A stretch of DNA of 64,000 bases from Solwaraspora sp. WMMA2065 (GTDB taxonomy: Bacteria > Actinomycetota > Actinomycetes > Mycobacteriales > Micromonosporaceae): positions 2,542,001 to 2,606,000 of the forward strand of contig NZ_CP128361.1 of the NCBI RefSeq assembly GCF_030345075.1. Direction: 5' to 3'. Of the stretch, positions 24,519-33,209 are shown piece after piece. A program made the position numbers and the translations under genes. Each line of letters begins with the position of its first letter. Positions within the stretch are counted from its first letter, which is position 1. The notes under the pieces are model-generated. The model was not told where the DNA came from, did not search any database, and saw only the letters and a program-made list of their open reading frames with translations.

Positions 24519-25643
24519 TCAGCCGGCCAGCAGCGACGCCATCCGCTGCGCCTGGGTGTCCCAGCGCCACTCACGCTCCACCCAGGCCCGACCGGCGGCG
24601 CCCATCCGCCGGGCCAGCTCCCGGTCGGTCAGCAGGACACCCAGCCGGTCGGCCAGCTGGCTCGGATCCCGGCCGTTCACGACGTACCCGGTCTCGCCGT
24701 CGCGGACCGCATCCGGCGCGCCGCCGGAATCCCCGGCCACCACCGGCAGCCCGGTCGCCGACCCTTCCAGGTAGACGATGCCGAGGCCTTCCACGTCGAG
24801 CCCGCCGCGCCGGGTGCGGCAGGGCATCGCGTACACGTCCCCGGCGGCGTAGTGCGCCGGCAGCTCCGCCCAGGGCACCGCCCCGGTGAAGGTGACGTCG
24901 TCGGCCACCCCGACGCGCCGGGCGAGCCGTTGCAACCGGTTGCGGTCCGGACCGCCGCCGACGATCAGCAACGCGGCGCCCGACACCCGACGCCGTACCA
25001 GCGGCCATGCCCGGATCAACGTGTCCTGACCCTTGCGGGGCACCAGCCGGGACACGCAGACCACCACCGGCCGGTCCGACAACCGGTGCCGGCGGCGCAC
25101 CTCGCCGCCGTCGACGCCCGGATGGTAGGCATCGGTGTCCACACCCGGGGCGAGCCGACGCAGCTCGGTCAGCCCGCCGACCGCACGGTCCAGCCGCACC
25201 CGGGTGTACTCGCCCAGGTAGGTCACCACGTCGGTGGCGCGGGCGATCCGGCGCAGCATCGACCTCGCGCCGGGCAACGCGGCCCACCCCACCTCGTGCC
25301 CGTGGGTCAGAGCCACCGCCCGGCTGATCCCGGCCCGTCGACGCAGGCCGTCGGCGAGCAGCCCGAGCGGCGCGGCCGCGCCGAACCAGACCGTGTCGCA
25401 GCCCCTGGCCCGCGCCAAAGCGGCGGTCTGCCGGGCCACCGCCGGTGTGGGCAGCAGCATGCCGGTTGGGTCACGGACCACCTCGAACGGCTGGTCGGCG
25501 TCGAACCGCTCGGCACCGTCGTAACTCGACGCGTAGACCACGATGGTCTGCGCGGGCTGCCGCAGCGCCAGATTGTGCACGAACGACTGGATGCCGCCGG
25601 GTCGCGGCGGGAAGTCGTTGGTGACCAGCAGGGTGCGGTTCAT
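24519..25643 (-). CDS. pimB: Phosphatidylinositol monomannoside mannosyltransferase (GT4)
   Basis: Adds the second mannose in phosphatidylinositol mannoside synthesis at the inner membrane face. The 374 residues closely follow the mycobacterial PimB (Rv2188c) as recalled: LLVTNDFPPRPGGIQSF at the start, TVWFGAAAPLGLLA, THGHEVGWAALPGARS, VSRLVPRKGQDTLIRAW, the nucleotide-sugar loop FTGAVPWAELPAHY, and AMPCRTRRGGLDVEGLGIV with the donor-site Glu. Its ATG overlaps the stop of the M48 peptidase gene (ATGA), so it is translated from that message. It faces the GGDEF-EAL gene tail to tail, with no clear terminator in the 57-bp gap. Confidence 0.92.
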   Translation of the reverse strand: MNRTLLVTNDFPPRPGGIQSFVHNLALRQPAQTIVVYASSYDGAERFDADQPFEVVRDPTGMLLPTPAVARQTAALARARGCDTVWFGAAAPLGLLADGLRRRAGISRAVALTHGHEVGWAALPGARSMLRRIARATDVVTYLGEYTRVRLDRAVGGLTELRRLAPGVDTDAYHPGVDGGEVRRRHRLSDRPVVVCVSRLVPRKGQDTLIRAWPLVRRRVSGAALLIVGGGPDRNRLQRLARRVGVADDVTFTGAVPWAELPAHYAAGDVYAMPCRTRRGGLDVEGLGIVYLEGSATGLPVVAGDSGGAPDAVRDGETGYVVNGRDPSQLADRLGVLLTDRELARRMGAAGRAWVEREWRWDTQAQRMASLLAG

Positions 25644-26899
25644 CGGCCCGCCCGGTCGGCGTACCTGCGGGCCGCCGCGATTCGTTCCACTGTCGACGGG
25701 TGCGTGGCGGAGTAGAGGTACTCCCAGCGGGGCGGATCCGGATCGGCGAGATTGATCGCGGACAGCCGGCGGTGCACCGCCGCGTACGCCGCCGGATCAC
25801 CGTGCAGCGTCAGCGCGTGCGCGTCAGCGCGGACCTCGACCCGGCGCGACACCAGTGCCTGCACCGGTGTCGCCGCCAGGCCGACCAGCGTGACCACCGC
25901 CAGCAGCAGGGCGATCGCCCTCGGCTCGGCGATGTCCGCGACGCCGGCCGCCCGCAGCACCGGCCGCCAGCCGCCGAGCAGGTACAGCCCGACCACGGCT
26001 GCGGCGGCACCGAGCGCGCCCAACAGAGTGCCGGTCAGCACGTCGCGCGCGCGGGCGTGGCCCAGTTCATGGGCGACCACGGCGGCCAGCTCCGCCGGGG
26101 GCGCCTCGCGCAGCAGGTTGTCGTAGACGACGATCCGCCGGGTGGGACCGAACCCGGACACGTAGGCGTTGACCGCGCGGGTGCGCCGGGACGCGTCGGC
26201 GACCAGCACGTCCCGCACCGCGACACCGTCGCGTTCCGCCAGCTCCAGCAGTTGCGTGCGCACCGGACCGGCCGGCATCGGGGTGAACTTGTTGAACACC
26301 GGCTCGACCAGCACCGGCAGGACGAACGACAGCAGCACCACCAGGGCGGCCGCGCCGGTCGCGGCCAGCGCCCACCACCAGCGGGGGGCGAGCCGGACGA
26401 CGGTGTAGAAGCCGAGCAGGGCCACCGTCGCGATGACCGCGCCGACCGCGTACGACCGGACCAGGTCCACTCCCCAGCCGGCCCAGCCCTGGGTGGCCAG
26501 TCCGTGCTCGGTCAGGATCCGGTGCCGCCAGGCGGCGAACGGCAGGGTCAGCAGGTCGGCCAGGAACACCACGAGCAGCCCGCCGAGCAGCGCCTGGGCG
26601 ACCCAGTGGTCGCCGAACGGCCGGCCGGCGACCAACACCAGCCGGGCACCGACCGGGGTGAACCCGAGCAGCAGCGCCGCCAGCAGGCCGACCAGCATCG
26701 CGCCGTAGCGACCGGGACGCAGCGCCGCCCGCAGGGCCCTCCCCCGCTCGACCTGGTCGACGGGCAGCTCACGCAGGGCGGCGAGCTGATCGGCGCGGGG
26801 CACCGGCGGCCGGTGCCACGGCACCAGCACGGCCGCCGCGACGACGACCGCCACCCCCAGGACGACGAAGGTCACCAGCGCCCATGCGCGAGGCGTCAT
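25640..26899 (-). CDS. M48 (Ste24/CAAX-type) membrane metallopeptidase
   Basis: A 419-residue integral membrane zinc peptidase. An N-terminal helix (WALVTFVVLGVAVVVAAAVL) and further helices at about 80-100, 110-130, 155-175 and 185-210 surround the conserved NAYVSGFGPTRRIVVYDNLL segment. The zinc site is VVAHELGHARARD with the third ligand in EVRADAHAL. A Ste24-type housekeeping role in membrane protein quality control is likely; bacterial substrates are poorly known. The ATG is chosen because AAGGAG lies 4 nt upstream; longer in-frame starts run into a low-complexity leader. It is coupled to pimB by a 4-nt overlap. Confidence 0.88.
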   Translation of the reverse strand: MTPRAWALVTFVVLGVAVVVAAAVLVPWHRPPVPRADQLAALRELPVDQVERGRALRAALRPGRYGAMLVGLLAALLLGFTPVGARLVLVAGRPFGDHWVAQALLGGLLVVFLADLLTLPFAAWRHRILTEHGLATQGWAGWGVDLVRSYAVGAVIATVALLGFYTVVRLAPRWWWALAATGAAALVVLLSFVLPVLVEPVFNKFTPMPAGPVRTQLLELAERDGVAVRDVLVADASRRTRAVNAYVSGFGPTRRIVVYDNLLREAPPAELAAVVAHELGHARARDVLTGTLLGALGAAAAVVGLYLLGGWRPVLRAAGVADIAEPRAIALLLAVVTLVGLAATPVQALVSRRVEVRADAHALTLHGDPAAYAAVHRRLSAINLADPDPPRWEYLYSATHPSTVERIAAARRYADRAGR

Positions 26900-27003
26900 C
26901 GGGCTCCTTCCGCCGACCGGTCGCCCGACCATCCTAGGTGTGCCGGCGCGGCCCCGGTCCACACTCGGGCGACCGGATCCTCTCAGGCGGACCGGTCGAT
27001 CGC

Positions 27004-27237
27004 TCAGGCGACCTGTCTTCGGGACCGGGGCCGGCGCTGCCGGCGGCCGCGCGCCGCTGCCGGCGACTCGCCGAGCACCTCGACGTCGAACCCGGCACGC
27101 GCGAACACCTCGATCGCGTACCGCTCGCCGGCGTCCAGGTGGGCCACCGTGTCCGGGCTGTCGATCAGGGCACTGACCAGGCAACCCCGGCAGCTCGGGC
27201 CGCGCTCGACGGCGCAGGTGTCACAGTCGATCAGCAT
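27004..27237 (-). CDS. Small four-cysteine protein
   Basis: Function unknown. Its 77 residues open MLIDCDTCAVERGPSCRGCL: four Cys (positions 5, 8, 16, 19) in a CxxC-x7-CxxC pattern that could hold zinc or a cluster. A helix follows (DAGERYAIEVFARAGFDVEVLG), then a strongly basic tail (RGRRQRRPRSRR). The ATG has GAGGAG about 6 nt upstream. Similar small proteins are recalled in actinobacteria between pimB-type and NYN-type genes. The basic tail suggests nucleic acid contact, an inference only. Confidence 0.7.
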   Translation of the reverse strand: MLIDCDTCAVERGPSCRGCLVSALIDSPDTVAHLDAGERYAIEVFARAGFDVEVLGESPAAARGRRQRRPRSRRQVA

Positions 27238-27381
27238 GGTCGTCTCCTCACGTGGCGGTGCCGTCGAACGGTCGGCCGGCGGTGATCGGCCCCCGTACGA
27301 CGCAGCATCGCCGACCGACCACCGCCAGTGACATCGACGATAGGCGTCAGGTACGACAGTTCCGCGTGACCGGGTGTCGGC

Positions 27382-28776
27382 TCAGGAACGAGCCAGTCGA
27401 CGCAGCAGCGAGTCGGCGCCCATCGGGTACGCGCCGTGCCGCCGGACCCCGTCGGCCACCTCCCGGTCGGAGGAGACCACCACGATCACCCGGCCGGACG
27501 GCTCGGCCCGGACCAGCCGGCGGATGAGTTCGTCGGCCGTCTCCCCTTTTCGGGAGAACAGCACCCGCACGCCACGTGGAGCCGGCGGCAACCCGTGCAT
27601 CCGCTCAGCGCCGTCGAAGACCACTGTCACCTCGTCCCCGGTCTGCGCGGCGATCCCACCGAGCCCGGTGATCAACCTCTTGCGTTGCTGCTCCAACGGC
27701 ATCTCGCCGAAGCCCCGCTTGGTCACGTTGTAGCCGTCGACGACGAGGTGCGCCCGGGGTAGGGCGAGCAGGTCGTCCAGCCGGGCCGGGTCGTCGGTGT
27801 CGCGGGCCCGGGTCGACGTCGCCGCCGCCGGTCGGTCGGTGAACGCGTCGGCGACGTAGTCGGCCGGCAACCGGTCGGCCGGGTCCAGGGCGAGCTCCCG
27901 CCGCAGCCCCTGGGCCGCCTGCCCGATCGTCTCCAGCAACAGCCACAGCCGGGCGTCGTCGACCGCCCGGGCCTCCTTCGCCGACTGCCGGGCGGTCCCG
28001 GCGGTCAGCTCCGCGTCGGCGAGCTTGGCGCGCAGCCGCCGCAGCTCGGCGTCGTGGTCGGCGGCGGCCCGCGCGGCCCGGCCGCGTTCGGTGGCGAGCA
28101 GCTCGTTGGCCCGCCGCTGCTGCGCCTGTGCCTCACGCAGCGTGCGGGACAGCTGCCGGGACTCCTCGCGGAGCTGGCCCAGTTCCTCCCGTACCCGGGC
28201 CAGCTCGTCGCGGAGCTTCTCCACCTCGACCCGGGCGACGGTGCGGTCGTGTTCGGCTCGGTTGGCGCGGGCCTCGGCATCGCGGATCAGCTCGGCGACG
28301 GCGGCCCGGTCGGCCTCGGCCCGGACCGCCGCACCGGCGGCGTCGACCAGCTCACGCCAGCCCGCCGGCCGCATCAGGTACGCCAGGGCGGCGACCTCGA
28401 CCGGGTCCGCCGCCGCGGGTGAGACACCTTCGCTGACCGCCGCACCCAGTTCGCCGGTCTCGGCCAGCGCGCGGGCGGCCACCCGCTGCCGCAGTGACGG
28501 ATCGTTGGTGAGCGCCGCCGCGATCGCCGCGGCACCGTAGCGGGCCCGCCGGTTCGGCGCGAACTTGGCGACCTTGCGCAACGGAGGCGGCATCTCGTCG
28601 GTCGGGATCTCGGGCAGCGCGGCGGCGGCGAGCACGACGATGCGCGACCGCACCGGCTCGGGCAGCACCGGCTCGGCGGGTGGACCACCGGCCGGCTGGT
28701 CGGCGGACGGGGGCAGGGCGCCGGTCGTCGGCGCCGCCCCCTCGGGACGAGCGTCGGTCGGATCCGGTGCGGCCAT
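27382..28776 (-). CDS. NYN/PIN (YacP-like) RNA-binding nuclease protein
   Basis: A 464-residue protein with a nuclease domain at its C-terminus. About residues 65-190 are a helical domain; about 190-290 a long charged coiled coil (RVEVEKLRDELARVREEL ... LREAQAQQRRANELLATER). The NYN domain starts HLVVDGYNVTKRGFG (about 330) with its acidic residue, then VTVVFDGAERM, RVLFSRKGETADELIRRL and VVVSSDREVADGVR, all consistent with a metal-binding acidic cluster for RNA cleavage. The N-terminal 60 residues are disordered. It is divergent from the exonuclease/UvrC-like gene (129 bp). RNA turnover or tRNA/rRNA processing is inferred from family relatives. Confidence 0.85.
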   Translation of the reverse strand: MAAPDPTDARPEGAAPTTGALPPSADQPAGGPPAEPVLPEPVRSRIVVLAAAALPEIPTDEMPPPLRKVAKFAPNRRARYGAAAIAAALTNDPSLRQRVAARALAETGELGAAVSEGVSPAAADPVEVAALAYLMRPAGWRELVDAAGAAVRAEADRAAVAELIRDAEARANRAEHDRTVARVEVEKLRDELARVREELGQLREESRQLSRTLREAQAQQRRANELLATERGRAARAAADHDAELRRLRAKLADAELTAGTARQSAKEARAVDDARLWLLLETIGQAAQGLRRELALDPADRLPADYVADAFTDRPAAATSTRARDTDDPARLDDLLALPRAHLVVDGYNVTKRGFGEMPLEQQRKRLITGLGGIAAQTGDEVTVVFDGAERMHGLPPAPRGVRVLFSRKGETADELIRRLVRAEPSGRVIVVVSSDREVADGVRRHGAYPMGADSLLRRLARS

Positions 28777-28892
28777 GCACCCCAGTCTCCCACCGGGTGG
28801 CCGCCGCGTGCCCGACAGGAAGAATGATCTCGCAGAGTCGATCGGATCGTTACCGGTGGTACGCATGGGACGGCTGTGTCGTACCCACGTCC

Positions 28893-28898
28893 TATCGT
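28893..28898 (+). promoter_or_regulatory. -10 element, leaderless exonuclease/UvrC-like gene
   Basis: TATCGT, 7 nt before GTG 28906. No ribosome site lies before that GTG or the in-frame GTG at 28876, so the leaderless start at 28906 is preferred. Confidence 0.45.
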
Positions 28899-28905
28899 CT
28901 GCGCC

Positions 28906-30723
28906 GTGGCACCGCCTGATCCCGTACCTCGACCGGCCTACACCCAGGGCTCGATCGACTCGCTGCTGTCAGCCGGACAGGGCGGGCCGCTGTCGACCGG
29001 CGCGGACCGGTCGCTACGGGAGACCACCTTCGTCGTGCTGGATCTGGAGACCACCGGCGGCGCGCCGGACGGTGGCGGCATCACCGAGATCGGCGCGGTG
29101 AAGGTGCGCGGCGGCGAGGAGCTCGGCGTCTTCGCCACGCTGGTCAACCCGGGCCGACCGGTGCCGCCGTTCATCACCGTGCTCACCGGCATCACCGAGG
29201 CGATGCTCGTTCCCGCGCCGCCGATCGAGCAGGTGCTGCCCAGCCTGCTGGAGTTTCTCGGTGACGCGGTGCTGGTGGCGCACAACGCGCCGTACGACGT
29301 GGGTTTCCTCAAGGCCGCGTGCGCCCGGCACGGCTATCCCTGGCCGGCGCCGACGGTGCTGGACACCGCGGCCCTCGCCCGCCGGGTGCTGACCCGCGAC
29401 GAGGTGCCCAACCGCAAGCTCGGCACTCTCGCCGGCTACTTCCGCACCCCTCGGCGGCCCACCCACCGGGCCCTGGCCGACGCCCAGGCGACGGTGGACG
29501 TGCTGCACGGGCTGATCGCCCGGCTCGGCGGGCACCAGGTGACGAGCATCGGCGACGCGGTCGAATTCAGCCGCGCGGTCAGCGACGTCCAGCGACGCAA
29601 GCGGCACCTCGCCGACGGGTTGCCCCGCTCCCCCGGGGTGTACATCTTCCGGGCGGCCGACGACCGGCCGCTGTACGTCGGCACCTCCGGCGACGTCGCC
29701 ACCCGGGTACGCAGCTACTTCACCGCCGCCGAGCGGCGGGCGCGGATGTCCGAGATGCTGGCCGCGGCGACGCGGGTCGACGCGGTCGAGTGCGCCCATC
29801 GGTTGGAGGCCGAGGTACGTGAGCTGCGGCTGATCGCCGCCCACGCGCCGCCGTACAACCGCCGGTCGAAGTATCCGGAGCGGGTGGTCTGGTTGAAGGT
29901 CACCGACGAGGTCTATCCACGGCTGTCCACGGTCCGGGCGATCTCACCGGCCGACACCACCGTGCTCGGGCCGTTCGCCTCCCGCCGGGCGGCCGAGCTG
30001 GCCGCCGCCGGCATCCACGACGCGCTGCCGCTGCGTCAGTGCACCCACCGGTTGTCCGCCCGGACCCGGACCCCGGCCTGCGCGCTGGCTGAGCTTGGTC
30101 GTTGTCCGGCACCGTGCGAGCACCGGATCGACCCGCAGCAGTACGCCGAACTCGCCGTCGCCCCGCTGCGGACGGCACTCGAGACCGACCCGCAGCCACT
30201 GGTCGACACGTTGCTCGCCCGGATCGACCGGCTCGCCGCCGCGCAGCGGTTCGAGGAGGCGGCGGTGGTCCGGGGCCGGTTGGCCGCATTCCTGCGGGCG
30301 ACCGTCCGAATGCAGCGGTTGACCGCACTGACCAGGATCGCCGAGCTGGTCGCGGCGCGACGGGCCGGGCACGGTGGCTGGGAGCTGGCGATCGTCCGGC
30401 ACGGTCGGCTCGCCGCTGCCGGCGTGTCGCCGCCACGGCAGCACCCCCGGGCCACCATCGACCTGCTGTGCGCCACCGCGGAGACGGTGCCGGCCGGGCA
30501 CGGCCCGGTGCCCCGGGCCAGCGCGGCCGAGAGCGAGCGGATCCTGTCCTGGCTGGAGCCGGAACAGACCCGGCTGGTCAGGGTGAGCGGGGACTGGGCC
30601 TCACCGGCCGGCGGCGCCGGCCGATTCCATTATCTGCTGGTCAAGGCCGAGGAAGCCGCCCGGACGACGGCCGGGGTCGACGAAGCAGACCAAAGACTCG
30701 ACCGATCGATCACCCGCAAGTAG
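28906..30723 (+). CDS. Fusion of DEDDh 3'-5' exonuclease and GIY-YIG (UvrC N-terminal) nuclease
   Basis: About 605 residues with two nuclease domains. The exonuclease (about 35-200) is DnaQ-like: FVVLDLETTGG (Asp, Glu), VLVAHNAPYDVGFL (Asp) and THRALADAQATV (His, Asp). A GIY-YIG domain follows (about 220-310): SPGVYIFRAADDRPLYVGTSG ... RVRSY, with AEVRELRLIAAHAPPYNRR. The C-terminal third resembles the UvrB-contact region of UvrC (FEEAAVVRGRLAAFL) but lacks the RNase H-like endonuclease half. The recalled relative is M. tuberculosis Rv2191, also near pimB. A DNA repair role is inferred. The start is uncertain between GTG 28906 and 28876. Confidence 0.88.
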   Translation: MAPPDPVPRPAYTQGSIDSLLSAGQGGPLSTGADRSLRETTFVVLDLETTGGAPDGGGITEIGAVKVRGGEELGVFATLVNPGRPVPPFITVLTGITEAMLVPAPPIEQVLPSLLEFLGDAVLVAHNAPYDVGFLKAACARHGYPWPAPTVLDTAALARRVLTRDEVPNRKLGTLAGYFRTPRRPTHRALADAQATVDVLHGLIARLGGHQVTSIGDAVEFSRAVSDVQRRKRHLADGLPRSPGVYIFRAADDRPLYVGTSGDVATRVRSYFTAAERRARMSEMLAAATRVDAVECAHRLEAEVRELRLIAAHAPPYNRRSKYPERVVWLKVTDEVYPRLSTVRAISPADTTVLGPFASRRAAELAAAGIHDALPLRQCTHRLSARTRTPACALAELGRCPAPCEHRIDPQQYAELAVAPLRTALETDPQPLVDTLLARIDRLAAAQRFEEAAVVRGRLAAFLRATVRMQRLTALTRIAELVAARRAGHGGWELAIVRHGRLAAAGVSPPRQHPRATIDLLCATAETVPAGHGPVPRASAAESERILSWLEPEQTRLVRVSGDWASPAGGAGRFHYLLVKAEEAARTTAGVDEADQRLDRSITRK

Positions 30724-30747
30724 CCGATCGTACTACGCTCGCTCGCT

Positions 30748-30753
30748 TAGGCT
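30748..30753 (+). promoter_or_regulatory. -10 element upstream of the Rel-like gene
   Basis: TAGGCT, predicting a transcript start near 30760 and an 85-90 nt leader that contains the GAGGAGGTG ribosome site (30832-30840). Confidence 0.5.
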
Positions 30754-30847
30754 GTTAGAGAAGTGCAGTCCTGTCAGCCAACGCCCGATTCGTGGCGTGC
30801 GTCCGGGCGGTCGACCCGCCGGGCGATGGGTGAGGAGGTGTCTCCGC

Positions 30848-32629
30848 GTGGACGTCGACGCCGGTCCCGGCGCCGCCATCGGACGTTTCCTGCCCACCAC
30901 GACACCCCTGTCCGCCCGCCTGCGAGCCTGGCTGTCCTGGTCTCCCGGCTCACCGGACCCGGTCGCCGAGCTGATCCGCGTCCACCGGTCGATCCACCCG
31001 TCGGCGGACCCGGCGGTGCTGCGCCGCGGCTACCAGATCGCCGACAGCATGCACGCCGGGCAGTACCGCAAGAGCGGCGAGCCGTACATCACCCACCCGT
31101 TGGCCGTCGCGGAGATCTGCGCCGGGCTCGGCATGGACACCACCACCCTGGTGGCCGCGCTGCTGCACGACACCGTCGAGGACACCACGTACGACCTGCC
31201 GACACTGGCCGCGGACTTCGGTGACGAGGTCGCCCACCTGGTCGACGGGGTGACCAAGTTCGACAAGGCGTTCTACGGCAAGGCCGCCGAGGCGGAGACC
31301 ATCCGAAAGATGATCATCGCTGCGTCGAAGGACGTCCGGGTGCTGGTCATCAAACTCGCCGACCGGCTGCACAACATGCGGACCCTCGGTGTGCGCTCGC
31401 CTGCCTCCCGGGCCCGGATCGCCAAGGCGACCCTGGACGTGCTGGTCCCGCTCTGCGACCGGCTCGGCATCCAGAAGCTCAAGCGGGAGCTCGACGACAT
31501 CGTCCTGTTCCACCTGGAGCCGGAGGCCTACCAGCAGATCGAGGAGCACCTGGCCAACCGGCCGGGCTGGGCGACGTACCTGGACGCCGTTTGCGGACAG
31601 GCACGGGTGACGCTGCGCCGGGAGAAGGTCGCCGCCCGGGTCGCGCCCCGGCCACGGCACCGCTACTCGATCTGGAAGGACACCGTCACCGGCGGCCACC
31701 GGGCACCGTTCGACCTACCCCGCATCGAGGTCGTGGTCACCGGGCCGGACACCGACTGCTACGCGGCGCTCGGCGCGGTCCACTGCCGCTGGCGACCGGT
31801 ACCGGGCAGGTTCAAGGACTTCATCGCGGCGCCGAAGAACAACCTCTACCGCTCGCTGCACACCACCGTCATCGGCCCGGACGAGCGTCCGCTCGAGGTG
31901 CTGATCCGGACCGACGCGATGCACCGGTCCGCCGAGTTCGGCATCGCCGCGCCGTACCACTTCCCCAAGCCCGGCCGCAGTCGTGCCGCTGCCCGCGCCG
32001 ACGAGCTGGCCTGGCTCCGCAGGGCGATCGACTGGTCGCAGGAAAACATCGACGCTGACCAATTTGTCCACTCGCTGCGCTGCGACCTGGTCGACGCGCA
32101 GATCCAGGTCTTCACCGACGGCCGCCCGATCGTGCTGCCGGCCGGGTCGACGCCAGTCGACCTCGCATACGAGCTGGATCCGCGCAAAGGCGCGCACTGT
32201 CTCGCCGTACGGATCAACGGCCGGCTGGCCCCACTGGCCTCCGAACTGACCGACGGCGACGTGGTCGAGATCTTCACCGAGACCGACGACCAGCCGACCG
32301 GGACGGCACCGACGTCGGCCGGGCCGCGAAAGGAGTGGCTGGGTTTCGTCAAGTCGCCGCAGGCCCAGATGCAGATCAACCGCTGGTTCGCCGAACACTC
32401 CGAACCGGGCATCAGCATCAGCGACAAGGTACGCCTCGGCCGCGCCACTGTCAGCCTGATCCTGCGCAAACACGACCGGGCGTTGTCCAACGACAAACCA
32501 CTGCGCCAGCTCGCGGAGAACCTCAAGTACCCGGACATGGAGACCCTGCTGGTCGCGGTGGTGGACCGGACCATCGAGCCCGAGGCCGTCGTCGACCAGC
32601 TCATCGCCCTGGTCGACCAGCCGGGCTGA
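30848..32629 (+). CDS. RelA/SpoT-family protein, intact HD hydrolase, altered synthetase, no ACT domain
   Basis: A 593-residue (p)ppGpp-type enzyme, shorter than the main actinobacterial Rel. The HD hydrolase (about 50-200) looks complete: GEPYITHPLAVAE, LLHDTVEDT, VIKLADRLHNMRT. The synthetase region (about 265-395) keeps CYAALG and PVPGRFKDFIAAPKNN, but key positions differ from the canonical forms: FDLPRIEVVV where FDLIAIR is expected, EVLIRT for EVQIRT, and AAPYHF for AAHWRY. A TGS domain follows (DGRPIVLPAGSTPVDLAYEL). No ACT/RRM tail. Hydrolase-dominant activity is inferred. The GTG start is set by GAGGAGGTG 7 nt upstream. A second, full-length Rel elsewhere in the genome is expected. 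Confidence 0.88.
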   Translation: MDVDAGPGAAIGRFLPTTTPLSARLRAWLSWSPGSPDPVAELIRVHRSIHPSADPAVLRRGYQIADSMHAGQYRKSGEPYITHPLAVAEICAGLGMDTTTLVAALLHDTVEDTTYDLPTLAADFGDEVAHLVDGVTKFDKAFYGKAAEAETIRKMIIAASKDVRVLVIKLADRLHNMRTLGVRSPASRARIAKATLDVLVPLCDRLGIQKLKRELDDIVLFHLEPEAYQQIEEHLANRPGWATYLDAVCGQARVTLRREKVAARVAPRPRHRYSIWKDTVTGGHRAPFDLPRIEVVVTGPDTDCYAALGAVHCRWRPVPGRFKDFIAAPKNNLYRSLHTTVIGPDERPLEVLIRTDAMHRSAEFGIAAPYHFPKPGRSRAAARADELAWLRRAIDWSQENIDADQFVHSLRCDLVDAQIQVFTDGRPIVLPAGSTPVDLAYELDPRKGAHCLAVRINGRLAPLASELTDGDVVEIFTETDDQPTGTAPTSAGPRKEWLGFVKSPQAQMQINRWFAEHSEPGISISDKVRLGRATVSLILRKHDRALSNDKPLRQLAENLKYPDMETLLVAVVDRTIEPEAVVDQLIALVDQPG

Positions 32630-32659
32630 CCTGACCCGGCGCCGACGACCGGCTACCTC

Positions 32660-32665
32660 TAGCCT
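32660..32665 (+). promoter_or_regulatory. -10 element, leaderless NUDIX gene
   Basis: TAGCCT, 7 nt before the ATG at 32673, no ribosome site between. Confidence 0.5.
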
Positions 32666-32672
32666 GAACCAT

Positions 32673-33209
32673 ATGATCACCCGCCGATCCCCCGCACGCG
32701 CCCTGTTGTACGGCGTGTTCTACCGGTTACCGCACCCGGTCCGTCGGCGGTTGGTCCGGCTCGCCGTGCAGAAGTACATCGTCGGCGCCGTGACGCTGGT
32801 GACCGACTCCGAAGTCGGCCCGTCGACACCCGCCCGGCTACTGCTGCTGCGCCAGCCGCCCGGCCGGGGCTGGACACTGCCCGCCGGTCTGCTGCGACAC
32901 CGCGAGGCGCCGGTGGTCGGCGCGGCCCGGGAGCTCGCCGAGGAGACCGGCATCCGGCTCGCCCCGGACCAGCTACGCCCGGCGGTGCCGAATGCCGTGG
33001 TGCACGCCAAGGGTTGGGTGGACGTGGTCTTCGAAGCCTCCGTGGCAGCGTCGCGAACCCAACTGGTGGTCGACGGGGCCGAGGTGTACGAAGCCGCCTG
33101 GCACCGGCTCGACGACCTGCCCCGGCTGACCCCGGCGACCGCCCGGCTACTCGCGCGCTACGGCATCGGTCCACTCGTCAGCCCGCCAGCGGCCCAGGAG
33201 CCGGGGTGA
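32673..33209 (+). CDS. NUDIX hydrolase
   Basis: A 178-residue pyrophosphohydrolase. The Nudix box is complete: GLLRHREAPVVGAARELAEE followed by TGI, matching Gx5Ex7REUxEExGU. A basic N-terminal helix (PVRRRLVRLAVQKYIVGAVTL) could contact membrane or nucleic acid. The substrate cannot be read from the sequence. The last codon overlaps the start of the nucleotidyltransferase gene (GTGA), so both are translated from one message, and a nucleotide-sugar or related nucleotide is a reasonable guess. Confidence 0.88.
   Translation: MITRRSPARALLYGVFYRLPHPVRRRLVRLAVQKYIVGAVTLVTDSEVGPSTPARLLLLRQPPGRGWTLPAGLLRHREAPVVGAARELAEETGIRLAPDQLRPAVPNAVVHAKGWVDVVFEASVAASRTQLVVDGAEVYEAAWHRLDDLPRLTPATARLLARYGIGPLVSPPAAQEPG

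Noticed and set aside
25700-27331. Rightward 543-codon open frame over the M48 peptidase gene
   Set aside because: Antisense to a gene with intact HELGH motif, good start and ribosome site.
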